Source: a virus
Length of the DNA stretch: 64,000 nt
Virus record (IMG/VR): IMGVR_UViG_3300002835_000049
Span: 1 to 64,000 of that record
Strand: one strand, 5' to 3'
The notes beneath the pieces are model-generated. The model was given only the letters and a program-made list of their open reading frames with translations. It was not told where the DNA came from and made no database searches. Position numbers and translations under genes: made by a program. Below are positions 56,093 through 63,272 of this stretch, one piece after another. The stretch's first letter is position 1, and every line of letters starts with the position of its first letter.

Positions 56093-56986
56093 ATGGAAGA
56101 AATAATTAACAAACTAATAAAATATCATATAAAGGGTGTGGATACTTACACTCACAATGGCTCCACTTGGTTAATCTTTACGAAGACCAAACAATGGGTG
56201 ATAGAATTAACCGATAGTAAAACTCTATGGTATAATTATACCATAGAATTAACCGAGGGTAAAACTCTATGGTATAACTACAACTTCTTCAATAGTGTTT
56301 TTTCTTATGCGTCGTTAGATGTCGTTCAGAACCAACACCTCATTACAAAATGGGTGGAAGATAATGTTATAAATGGGGTAAAGGAAACTTCCCACAACGC
56401 AACGATGTTCCAATCAATGAAGGTTGAAGACACCCTTGAAAATGGGGTGAAAGAAACACAATTTAATTGGCACGAAAATAAAAGTTGGGTTGAAGGCGTT
56501 ATTAAAGAAGGTGTGAAGGAAACTCTCAACACCGAGTATATGCCACAGATAATGGTTGAAGACACAATTGAAAATGGTGTAAAACAAACCTTACCTGGAG
56601 GAAAATATATTAACGATGTTGAAGAAGTTATTAAAGATGGTGTGAAAAGTTCTCATCCACTCCAATATAAATCAGAAGAGATAATTGATGAGGTGGTTAA
56701 TGATGGTATAAAAGAAACCCACGATGACACATACCACCACAAAGGAAGAATTGATGGCGTTATTAAAAATGGGATAAATCATACTCAACCTCATGTTATA
56801 AAAAATAAATATATCGTTGAAGAGGTAATTGAAGATGGTGTTAAAAGTTCTCACCCACTCCAATATATCTCAAAAGAGATAATTGGTGGTATAATAGAAA
56901 CCCACGATGACGCATATCACCACAAAGGAAGAATAGATGGCGTAATTAAGAATGGAGTTAAAGAAATAAAAAATCCCACCGGTTAG
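56093..56986 (+). CDS. repeat protein with 22-residue units, copy C (297 aa)
   Basis: From Met 56093 (MEEIINKLIKYHIKGVDTYT), the N-terminal domain of about 90 residues ends FSYASLDVVQNQHLITKWVED. About ten units follow, of the form VEDxIxNGVKET plus about 10 variable residues. Two unit types recur exactly or nearly so (SSHPLQYxSxEII and ETHDDxYHHKGR), showing recent internal duplication. The plan equals copies A and B although the unit sequence differs. It is on the opposite strand to its neighbours. Confidence 0.82.
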   Translation: MEEIINKLIKYHIKGVDTYTHNGSTWLIFTKTKQWVIELTDSKTLWYNYTIELTEGKTLWYNYNFFNSVFSYASLDVVQNQHLITKWVEDNVINGVKETSHNATMFQSMKVEDTLENGVKETQFNWHENKSWVEGVIKEGVKETLNTEYMPQIMVEDTIENGVKQTLPGGKYINDVEEVIKDGVKSSHPLQYKSEEIIDEVVNDGIKETHDDTYHHKGRIDGVIKNGINHTQPHVIKNKYIVEEVIEDGVKSSHPLQYISKEIIGGIIETHDDAYHHKGRIDGVIKNGVKEIKNPTG

Positions 56987-57000
56987 GATGGGGTTATTTT
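56971..57000. terminator. bidirectional terminator
   Basis: AATCCCA/TGGGGTT stem around a stop codon, with a T-run, between two convergent genes. Confidence 0.7.
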
Positions 57001-57117
57001 TTACATCTCAGATTTTAATCTTCTGATAATTTCGTTGTTTTTATTAATTATTTTTAATTTCTTAACAACATTTACTCTGTTTTTTTTAGGTTTCCCTGGT
57101 TTTCTTGATTTAGACAT
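57001..57117 (-). CDS. small basic protein, 38 aa
   Basis: MSKSRKPGKPKKNRVNVVKK and LKIINKNNEIIRRLKSEM: highly basic N-terminus and a helical end, likely to bind nucleic acid. Confidence 0.62.
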   Translation of the reverse strand: MSKSRKPGKPKKNRVNVVKKLKIINKNNEIIRRLKSEM

Positions 57118-57163
57118 AATAATAATTTATTAATAAGTATTACATACTTTAAATTTATTCAGA

Positions 57164-57535
57164 TTACCAAGTTCTACACGCCCAATATCTAGCTTTCCAT
57201 CTTGGTCCTGGATTATCACAATTCATTCTCGCTCTAAAAGATTTTCTTCTTGCCGGATTATTCTTTTTTATTACCATTCTTTTACCTTTGGCAGATTTTC
57301 CTCCAAATCCAAAATTTACCTTAACAACATTTCCTTTGTCGTTCTTAACATACACTTTGAATTTTTTAACATCTCCTTGCATAATTTTACCAAGTTGAAC
57401 TTTTCGTCCCTGATATTCGGCTTCCGTTAGTAAATCACCAACAACAAAGTTGGTTTCCTCAACGGAGCCATAAAAACTATCATCTATATTGTTAAATAGT
57501 TTTTCGTACTGTGATTCTGTAATTATTATTTTCAT
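57164..57535 (-). CDS. tagged protein with basic virion-type domain, 123 aa
   Basis: The tag is MKIIITESQYEKLFNN. The C-terminal part reads KFKVYVKNDKGNVVKVNFGF then ARRKSFRARMNCDNPG and RWKARYWACRTW. This basic Cys/Trp-rich domain is known from many large phages as a small conserved virion or structure-linked domain of unknown activity. It overlaps the next gene (DUF5872-like) by 4 nt, and both carry the tag. Confidence 0.85.
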   Translation of the reverse strand: MKIIITESQYEKLFNNIDDSFYGSVEETNFVVGDLLTEAEYQGRKVQLGKIMQGDVKKFKVYVKNDKGNVVKVNFGFGGKSAKGKRMVIKKNNPARRKSFRARMNCDNPGPRWKARYWACRTW

Positions 57536-58032
57536 TTCTTTTTGTAACTTGTCATTGTTGGTTTATTTCCTGTTCCCACCTTTGGGTCTTTCTTTTCCGC
57601 TCTTCTTTTTTGTTGGGTCATTGATTTTTTCTCATCCTTATCATATGATGATGCCACCTTTGGAGTTTCCGATGATACCTTTTTTGATGGACGACATTTT
57701 GGGTAAGCCTTTCCATCAGCATCCTTTCTTCCACAAGGAGGATGTTTTCCATCAACTTTTTTACTTACATCAACCCACTTTTCTTTAAACCATCTTTTCA
57801 AATCTTCATTAACAGCTTCGTTGGTTGATTTCTTTTTTCTCCAACCACCACCTTTTGATTTATATCGTTTGGCAGCAGCACCATTACAATACGCACTTGG
57901 ACATACTTTATATTTTGACCTTGCCCAAGCCAAACATTGAGCCCATAATTTTGGGTTGGTTGGTTTATTCTCACCTTCGGTCAAATAACCTTCCAATATG
58001 GTATGTTGTCTTTCTGTAATTATAAGTTTCAT
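57532..58032 (-). CDS. tagged DUF5872-like protein, 166 aa
   Basis: Start at Met 58032 gives the tag MKLIITERQHTILEGYLTEG. A Cys-rich block (LAWARSKYKVCPSAYCNGA and AKRYKSKGGGWRKK) is followed by WFKEKWVDVSKKVDGKHPPC then GRKDADGKAYPKCRPS, the DUF5872 pattern. The end is basic. Found in large phages and giant viruses. Role unknown. The tag again suggests virion localisation. Confidence 0.85.
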   Translation of the reverse strand: MKLIITERQHTILEGYLTEGENKPTNPKLWAQCLAWARSKYKVCPSAYCNGAAAKRYKSKGGGWRKKKSTNEAVNEDLKRWFKEKWVDVSKKVDGKHPPCGRKDADGKAYPKCRPSKKVSSETPKVASSYDKDEKKSMTQQKRRAEKKDPKVGTGNKPTMTSYKKK

Positions 58033-58306
58033 ATAAATAAATATCCCCCAATTCAAAAAGAAACTGGGGGATTACATATAATTTATATTTCTCGGAGAAC
58101 CATTTATTTACCACTTTATGATAATTTCCTGACCCAAACCAACTTACTAAATCTAAATGAACCTTACCTACTACACCAATTTGATTAAGACTTTTATGAT
58201 ATATCAAAACACCATTAATACCAATAGATTTTTCATTTTCATATACTTCTCTATTGCCATAGGTAAGTTCCAAATATTTTAGTATAATTTTTTCTTTCTT
58301 ATCCAT
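57971..58306 (-). CDS. small domain protein of the repeat-protein N-domain family, 111 aa
   Basis: MDKKEKIILKYLELTYGNRE and LVSWFGSGNYHKVVNKWFSE match the plan of the N-domain in copies A-C. After KYKLYVIP the frame reads through a hairpin (about 58041-58065) and 62 nt into the tagged gene, so the real stop may have been lost. The C-terminal 25 residues are unlikely to be part of the domain. Confidence 0.65.
   Translation of the reverse strand: MDKKEKIILKYLELTYGNREVYENEKSIGINGVLIYHKSLNQIGVVGKVHLDLVSWFGSGNYHKVVNKWFSEKYKLYVIPQFLFELGDIYLYETYNYRKTTYHIGRLFDRR
58041..58065 (-). terminator. hairpin inside the overlap of two genes
   Basis: ATCCCCCA and TTGGGGGAT pair around 13 nt. The flanking T-run is weak, so it may be an attenuator rather than a full terminator. 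Confidence 0.45.
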
Positions 58307-58563
58307 TACAAAACCATTAATACCGGTAAATTATACCTCTCTTTAAACCACTCACCCAAATAATCCTGAAATTCTTTTCTTTCAACACCAAACATTGCTG
58401 AAACCTCGTCAAGTAAATCACCTCCATAAAATACAATTTCAGTCTCATGCGAATATCCAAACCCTTTTTTATTATTGGGTTTTAACCAACCAGGGTCGTT
58501 AACATCCCCAATTAGTTCCCCATAATAAAACACATCAAAATATTTGAATATTGACTTTTTCAT
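58306..58563 (-). CDS. small domain protein of the repeat-protein N-domain family, 85 aa
   Basis: MKKSIFKYFDVFYYGELIGD and LLDEVSAMFGVERKEFQDYL-GEWFKERYNL. This shows the helix, beta-hairpin, FG-loop and WF-x2-RY pattern in its clearest form. It follows a promoter at 58568-58599 and is coupled to the 57971 gene. Confidence 0.75.
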   Translation of the reverse strand: MKKSIFKYFDVFYYGELIGDVNDPGWLKPNNKKGFGYSHETEIVFYGGDLLDEVSAMFGVERKEFQDYLGEWFKERYNLPVLMVL

Positions 58564-58567
58564 TTGG

Positions 58568-58599
58568 CAAAGATAATTAAAAAAAATTTATCTACCAAA
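58568..58599 (-). promoter_or_regulatory. Bacteroidota-type promoter
   Basis: Minus-strand TTTG (58596-58599), 20 bp, TATCTTTG (58568-58575), ending 5 bp before the ATG at 58563. Confidence 0.75.
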
Positions 58600-58983
58600 C
58601 AATTCAAAAAATTTATCTTGATTAGTTTTCTCTGGGGGGATAATTAATGATTCAACCTTAAATGTTACAAAATCCATACCAGCATATGTCATCTTGAAAT
58701 AATCATTTAACATTAACTCATAACTCGCCTTATCTCCCATAACCAACCAATTCTCATGACAAAATATATTAACACCAACAAGAAATTTTTTAATAGGTTC
58801 AAAAGTTTGGGGGTCATATACTGATGTCGTTCTAAATCCAGCTGATTCAATATCTCTAATCTCCGGACGAGTCCTTAAGACAACCGATTTAAAAGTATCC
58901 GGTATAACAATTTCCCTATTTTCTAAAGATTTCTCGCATAATACCCGAATCTCATCCATACTTAAATTATATTCATTTTCCAT
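58588..58983 (-). CDS. hypothetical protein, 131 aa
   Basis: MENEYNLSMDEIRVLCEKSL, then RDIESAGFRTTSVYDPQTFE and a helical end. Mixed alpha/beta. No family named. The promoter of the next gene overlaps its 3' end. Confidence 0.75.
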   Translation of the reverse strand: MENEYNLSMDEIRVLCEKSLENREIVIPDTFKSVVLRTRPEIRDIESAGFRTTSVYDPQTFEPIKKFLVGVNIFCHENWLVMGDKASYELMLNDYFKMTYAGMDFVTFKVESLIIPPEKTNQDKFFELFGR

Positions 58984-58986
58984 AAC

Positions 58987-59070
58987 CTATTTCTTTTTAA
59001 CAAATTCAATAACCAATCTTATCATAAGCCCGGCAATAATACCAAACAAAGCAAATATAGTTTCTCTCAT
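58987..59070 (-). CDS. very small membrane protein, 27 aa
   Basis: MRETIFALFGIIAGLMIRLV then IEFVKKK, a single transmembrane helix with a basic tail. It lies in a gap of the right size. Confidence 0.55.
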   Translation of the reverse strand: MRETIFALFGIIAGLMIRLVIEFVKKK

Positions 59071-59082
59071 AACTTTTATTTT

Positions 59083-59490
59083 TTAATTTCTCCCCCAACC
59101 ATAATTCACAATATCACCATTAATATATTCTTTCCATTTTTTTCTCCAAGGACCCGAAAATAATATTGTCATACATCCGTTGCTGTTGGAGATTCTATGA
59201 TATGAATCCCGGGGGAAATAAACTAATGTCTTTTCTCTTCTAACGATGTGAAAATCGCCGGTTAATTCATTGTCTAGTATATGCTCATCATATTCACCAA
59301 ACAGTTTCACAGACCACGCATTAAAAGCGTGGGTATGAAACCTATCCTGACTACCAAAGGATTTATGAAAATAAAAAAAGATGATGGAGAATAACCATTT
59401 ACATTCAAATAATACAAATTGACTAACGATTTGGTCCCCGAATTCAAATCTATTGTATTTTAATAGGGAAATTGTTTTTGTTTTTACCAT
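59083..59490 (-). CDS. cupin-like protein, 135 aa
   Basis: RFHTHAFNAWSVKLFGEYDE carries the HxH of cupin motif 1, and DSYHRISNSNGCMTILFSGP fits motif 2 (His then strands). Such small cupins may bind metal and act on sugars or amino acids. The family occurs across phages with no known substrate. Confidence 0.78.
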   Translation of the reverse strand: MVKTKTISLLKYNRFEFGDQIVSQFVLFECKWLFSIIFFYFHKSFGSQDRFHTHAFNAWSVKLFGEYDEHILDNELTGDFHIVRREKTLVYFPRDSYHRISNSNGCMTILFSGPWRKKWKEYINGDIVNYGWGRN

Positions 59491-59548
59491 AATTACTGTG
59501 TATCTTATGGAATTAAAATATAATCACAATATTTGGTTTAGTCAAATA

Positions 59549-59573
59549 AAAAACCCCCAATCAAGGGGGTTAA
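59549..59573 (-). terminator. terminator
   Basis: AAAACCCCC-AATCAA-GGGGGTT at the end of the acidic gene at 59577. Confidence 0.75.
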
Positions 59574-59576
59574 ATT

Positions 59577-59903
59577 TTATTCTTCTTCTTCGTCATCATC
59601 CTCATCGTCGTCCTCATCAACATCAACAAAGAATATTTCTTTTTCTTCGTCATAAATTTTGTCTTTGGTTTCATACATATTAGTCAAATCATCATACAAT
59701 GAGTCGCTATACGATTCCTCACCCTCTTCTTCAATTGGGTCCATATCCCAAAAATTTTCTTCAATATATTTTTTCATTTCGTTTTCGGTCATACCATCCA
59801 ATTCTGGGTAGTCCGATACGGTAATGGTTACAGGTGCGTGCCAAACGGCAATACAATGGGATTCTAATAATCCAAAACTGAGTTTTTTAGGTGCTTCTGA
59901 CAT
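59577..59903 (-). CDS. acidic protein, paralog of the next gene, 108 aa
   Basis: MSEAPKKLSFGLLESHCIAV, then SDYPELDGMTENEMKKYIEE and a C-terminus of Asp and Glu only. The block DYPELxGMxxxE is shared with the gene at 59906, so they are tandem duplicates. Confidence 0.72.
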   Translation of the reverse strand: MSEAPKKLSFGLLESHCIAVWHAPVTITVSDYPELDGMTENEMKKYIEENFWDMDPIEEEGEESYSDSLYDDLTNMYETKDKIYDEEKEIFFVDVDEDDDEDDDEEEE

Positions 59904-59905
59904 AA

Positions 59906-60199
59906 TTAAAACATTTTAGCCACAGCGTAAATTTCTTGGGTCTCATTCGTAATTTTGTCTCTACGAATATCCATATCGTTAAGTTGTTCCTCAAGTGAAT
60001 CATAACCAAATTCATCATTGGTTGGTTTCATTTTCGAAGCGTTGAATTCAACATAATCAATAGATTCTTCTTTACTCATACCTTCCAATTCAGGATAATC
60101 TTCAAGGTTTAATTCCACCGGTTCTTTTGTAATTGATGTTTCATAATATTCTCTAGCGAATACTGCAATTGTTTTTGGGTTTTCTGTTTGTTCTGACAT
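59906..60199 (-). CDS. acidic protein, paralog of the previous gene, 97 aa
   Basis: MSEQTENPKTIAVFAREYYE, then EDYPELEGMSKEESIDYVEF and DIRRDKITNETQEIYAV. It ends 2 nt before its paralog. Unknown function. Confidence 0.72.
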   Translation of the reverse strand: MSEQTENPKTIAVFAREYYETSITKEPVELNLEDYPELEGMSKEESIDYVEFNASKMKPTNDEFGYDSLEEQLNDMDIRRDKITNETQEIYAVAKMF

Positions 60200-60232
60200 A
60201 ATTTTTAAGTTTTTTTATAAAGATACAAATAA

Positions 60233-60259
60233 AAAACCCCACTGTCAAGGTGGGGGGTT
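60233..60259 (-). terminator. terminator
   Basis: AACCCCAC/GTGGGGGGTT around TGTCAAG, just after the gene at 60263. Confidence 0.75.
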
Positions 60260-60262
60260 AAA

Positions 60263-60541
60263 TTATTCTGAAATATCTTCAATACCGGCTTCAGGAAAAT
60301 TATCTTGGAGATACCTCAACATTAAATCATTTGAGTTTTTCCCAAATATATCCTCTAATTTATCTTCCATATCATAACTTGAGAATATAAAACTTTTACC
60401 ATTTTTCCACCCATAAACTTCCCCATGATTCTTCCAATTTCGAAACTCCCTATGCTCGGGGACATAAATTAAATTTGTTCGGTGATTGATATATTTAACG
60501 AACGCATCATACATTCTACTTTCTGTTATTAGTATTTTCAT
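60263..60541 (-). CDS. tagged small protein, N-domain-like, 92 aa
   Basis: The tag MKILITESRMYDAFVKYINH merges with the first helix. The rest has VYGWKNGKSFIFSSYDMEDK, LEDIFGKNSNDLMLRYLQDN, the same plan as the N-domain family. It links the tag and the N-domain families in one protein. Confidence 0.75.
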   Translation of the reverse strand: MKILITESRMYDAFVKYINHRTNLIYVPEHREFRNWKNHGEVYGWKNGKSFIFSSYDMEDKLEDIFGKNSNDLMLRYLQDNFPEAGIEDISE

Positions 60542-60542
60542 A

Positions 60543-60863
60543 TTAATAATTTAATTCTTGTATATATAATAATGTACTTAATAAATTGGGTTGACCGAAT
60601 TTATCGGCAACATATTCTTTACAAATATCTACCAATTCGGGGATGCCAATACCAAACATATTTTTAGCAGTACCAAAGTCATCACTATTAAAGACAATAA
60701 TTTCAGTTTCTGTGTCATAATGAAAAGCAACACGACCATCACCATTCATATATTCAAATAGAACATGGGGTGCTTTCATATTTATCGCTCGTCTTCCGTG
60801 TTTTTCGTAACCTCTGAAAACCGAATCAAAAAATTTAAACACAAGTCGTTTTATTTTATCCAT
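60543..60863 (-). CDS. small domain protein of the N-domain family, 106 aa
   Basis: From Met 60863 (MDKIKRLVFKFFDSVFRGYE), then ETEIIVFNSDDFGTAKNMFG and VDICKEYVADKFGQPNLL. It has the family plan without a tag. It lies between two tagged genes. Confidence 0.75.
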   Translation of the reverse strand: MDKIKRLVFKFFDSVFRGYEKHGRRAINMKAPHVLFEYMNGDGRVAFHYDTETEIIVFNSDDFGTAKNMFGIGIPELVDICKEYVADKFGQPNLLSTLLYIQELNY

Positions 60864-60864
60864 A

Positions 60865-61227
60865 TTATTCATCAACAAAGTTATTTATAATATAATCTAA
60901 TTCAATACCCAAATGTTGGATACCAAGAACTTTTAAAAAATCATATTCGTCAATTTTACGATTTTGTTTTTCGCTTAAAACCAATATACCATATTCTTTA
61001 CCTTGAGGTTGAACATAATAATTATTACCATCAATATGAAACAAATACATTGGACCAAAATTGTTAAGTAACCATCTAAACTCCTCTCTACCATCAGAGA
61101 ACAAGTGTTGACCTTTAGGTCCTAACTCAATCCAATTTGTAATTATCTCAATACGGTCAGACAAATCATATCCCACCACCTTGGTAATTAAATCTTTTAT
61201 TTTATTCTCCGTAATTATAAATTTCAT
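60865..61227 (-). CDS. tagged small protein, 120 aa
   Basis: The tag is MKFIITENKIKDLITKVVGY. The body includes EEFRWLLNNFGPMYLFHIDG and KEYGILVLSEKQNRKIDEYD, ending in a helix. Unknown function. First of a three-gene run. Confidence 0.75.
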   Translation of the reverse strand: MKFIITENKIKDLITKVVGYDLSDRIEIITNWIELGPKGQHLFSDGREEFRWLLNNFGPMYLFHIDGNNYYVQPQGKEYGILVLSEKQNRKIDEYDFLKVLGIQHLGIELDYIINNFVDE

Positions 61228-61317
61228 ATTAATAAATATAACAACATCCCAAAAAAAAAGGGGGGCGGGGGGTTTGAATACGACCGGAGGGAGTTCGGGT
61301 TATGTGAGACATCAATA

Positions 61318-61347
61318 AAAAACCCCCAACTACTTAAAGCGGGGGTA
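61318..61347 (-). terminator. terminator
   Basis: AACCCCC/GGGGGTAT stem with a minus-strand T-run, downstream of the gene at 61354. Confidence 0.6.
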
Positions 61348-61353
61348 TCAATA

Positions 61354-61908
61354 TTAATTAAACACATAATCATTCATCGTTGACATAGGGGTAAGATACT
61401 CCAATTGTTTAAAACCCTTTTCATGAGAGTACCTTTGTAATAAACTTTTAATTTGAACACAAGAATCAAACCACTCATGACTCATTATTTTAATATCCGA
61501 TTTAATTGAAATAGAAACTTCGGGGGGGTATACCTCACTACCTTTCCTACGATAAAAATTTATTGACTGTATAGATTTACCATAAATGGATTTCTTAATA
61601 TATTCCTTCAATTGAATAACATACTTATTGAAAAATTTATCCTTATTAACAATATTCAAAAATATATACTGTAAATCAAACCCAAAAGTAACATAATCCC
61701 CTTTATCATTTAATTCCTCAAGAATTTCCTCCATATGTAATTCCCCAAAAACATAGGACTCACAATCAATGTTTAATGTTAAACAAATTTTATCTTTACC
61801 ATCTTTTATCTCCTCACTAAAATACTCAAACTCATACCCCTCTTTAGAACCCTTATTTAAAAATCCCAAATAGTATCCCGCTTTCTTTGATACCTCTTTT
61901 TTATCCAT
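61354..61908 (-). CDS. hypothetical protein, 184 aa
   Basis: MDKKEVSKKAGYYLGFLNKG, a beta-rich centre (VTFGFDLQYIFLNIVNKDKF) and SISIKSDIKIMSHEWFDSCV. It is a single gene between two terminators. Unrecognised. Confidence 0.75.
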   Translation of the reverse strand: MDKKEVSKKAGYYLGFLNKGSKEGYEFEYFSEEIKDGKDKICLTLNIDCESYVFGELHMEEILEELNDKGDYVTFGFDLQYIFLNIVNKDKFFNKYVIQLKEYIKKSIYGKSIQSINFYRRKGSEVYPPEVSISIKSDIKIMSHEWFDSCVQIKSLLQRYSHEKGFKQLEYLTPMSTMNDYVFN

Positions 61909-61938
61909 ATTATTATTTTTTAATTAAAGATACAAATA

Positions 61939-61963
61939 AAAAACCCCACAATCAAGTGGGGGT
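61939..61963 (-). terminator. terminator
   Basis: AACCCCAC/GTGGGGGT around AATCAA, at the end of the gene at 61969. Confidence 0.7.
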
Positions 61964-61968
61964 ATAAA

Positions 61969-62439
61969 TTAATATCCAATATGTTCCCTTAATCCCGGAA
62001 TAATAATACCGTACTGTTCATAGACAAGATAATTCATAACTCCGGTTCCCTTTGTTAATTGGGTAATCTTCTTATGTTCATCCTTAGTCAACAATATAGT
62101 TGAAGAATATTTTTTAATTAATTCAGTAAACTCATCAACCCCCATATCAGGATTCTTATGTAACTCCTCAAACATAATCTCAGTAGACTTAACTCTCGGA
62201 ATGTAATGTTCGTTAACAGGTGTTCCCCCATTCTCAATTAACCCATTAGATTTAAACCCCGTTTTAAAATACTTAATTGTTGTAATATCAAATAAAGGAT
62301 TCCTATTCCTTGAACAGAACTCTTTTACCAATTCATCACCCCCACGATATTTACGGTATCTAACCAATAGACATTTGAAATCCTCTAAGGTTTCCTCAAT
62401 CATTCTCTGCTTTAACTTACTAATCTTTGGGATACCCAT
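61969..62439 (-). CDS. hypothetical protein, 156 aa
   Basis: Helical and basic: LKQRMIEETLEDFKCLLVRY, FKTGFKSNGLIENGGTPVNE and EHKKITQLTKGTGVMNYLVY. A nucleic-acid role is plausible from composition only. It follows the promoter at 62456-62487. Confidence 0.72.
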   Translation of the reverse strand: MGIPKISKLKQRMIEETLEDFKCLLVRYRKYRGGDELVKEFCSRNRNPLFDITTIKYFKTGFKSNGLIENGGTPVNEHYIPRVKSTEIMFEELHKNPDMGVDEFTELIKKYSSTILLTKDEHKKITQLTKGTGVMNYLVYEQYGIIIPGLREHIGY

Positions 62440-62455
62440 AATCGTTTATTTTTTA

Positions 62456-62487
62456 CAAAGATAATACATCCCCCCCTTATAATCAAA
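62456..62487 (-). promoter_or_regulatory. Bacteroidota-type promoter
   Basis: Minus-strand TTTG (62484-62487), 20 bp, TATCTTTG (62456-62463). Confidence 0.75.
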
Positions 62488-62549
62488 TTTTCTTATCCGG
62501 AAATTTTCCGGATTATAAACCATTATTTCCGGATTCCCCAAAATGGGGG

Positions 62550-62870
62550 TTAATTTACAAATCTCATTAGGTCACCCATTTTTTTTATATTATGTTTATC
62601 CCCAAACCAATCTCTAATAATTCTTGACACATCATCAGGATTCATTAAAAAGAAAGTGGATACCATATTGGTTAATTTACTACCCCTAAAAATAAGAATA
62701 CCCCCCGATGAATTAAAAATATTGAAATATAGTATAAGGGATTTATTCTTTTTTGATATAATATCATAAGTGTTATATTTCTCTCTTGGTTTTCCCTTAA
62801 TACAAACCACCTCATCCCCCAAATAATTATCCAAGAACTTATATATTATTTTTTTCATATTATTTTCCAT
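62550..62870 (-). CDS. small domain protein of the N-domain family, 106 aa
   Basis: MENNMKKIIYKFLDNYLGDE (or from Met5), then SLILYFNIFNSSGGILIFRG and SRIIRDWFGDKHNIKKM. The plan fits the N-domain family. The promoter at 62888-62918 lies directly upstream. Confidence 0.75.
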   Translation of the reverse strand: MENNMKKIIYKFLDNYLGDEVVCIKGKPREKYNTYDIISKKNKSLILYFNIFNSSGGILIFRGSKLTNMVSTFFLMNPDDVSRIIRDWFGDKHNIKKMGDLMRFVN

Positions 62871-63242
62871 AATTCTATATTTTGGGACAAAGATAATACA
62901 ATTTATTTAATAACCAAACATTATTTTCAGACATCCCCAAAATGGGGGGATTTTTTCCCCAAAAATTTTTCCAGAATTTTTTAGACAAATTTTCTATAAA
63001 AGTTTTTTTTACCCATACACAATGTAGAGAGGATTATCCCCCCTTTTGACGCCCAAAATACCCATATGGGGAGGGGGGATACCCCCCCGGGAGGGGGTGT
63101 AGGGGGTATATACGGGGGGATGGGAGGGTGTTTGGACAAAAAACCCCCTGTAAATAGATGGGGGGTGAGGGGGTATATTTGATTTATCCTAATAAATGGG
63201 GGAAAAGTTATCAACATGACATGGTGTCAGTTGTTCATAACT
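62871..63242. other. non-coding region with G-tracts and hairpins
   Basis: No gene is supported. CCCCAAAATGGGG occurs at 62937 (and at about 62537). From about 63066 to 63180 there are many runs of four or more G or C, a stretch able to form quadruplexes. CAACATGACA/TGTCAGTTG (63212-63233) is an imperfect hairpin. This could be an origin or a packaging signal. Confidence 0.5.
62888..62918 (-). promoter_or_regulatory. Bacteroidota-type promoter
   Basis: Minus-strand TTTG (62915-62918), 19 bp, TATCTTTG (62888-62895), upstream of the gene starting at 62870. Confidence 0.8.
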
Positions 63243-63272
63243 TTATTCATTATACACAATAAAGTTATGAAC
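63233..63272. repeat. 13-bp perfect inverted repeat at a gene end
   Basis: GTTCATAACTTTA (63233-63245) pairs with TAAAGTTATGAAC (63260-63272) around 14 nt. It overlaps the stop codon of the next gene. It could be a terminator-like hairpin or a protein-binding site. Confidence 0.65.

Noticed and set aside
62981-63217. 78-codon frame rich in Pro and Gly in the G-tract region
   Set aside because: The sequence is low-complexity and follows directly from runs of C and G on the opposite strand.
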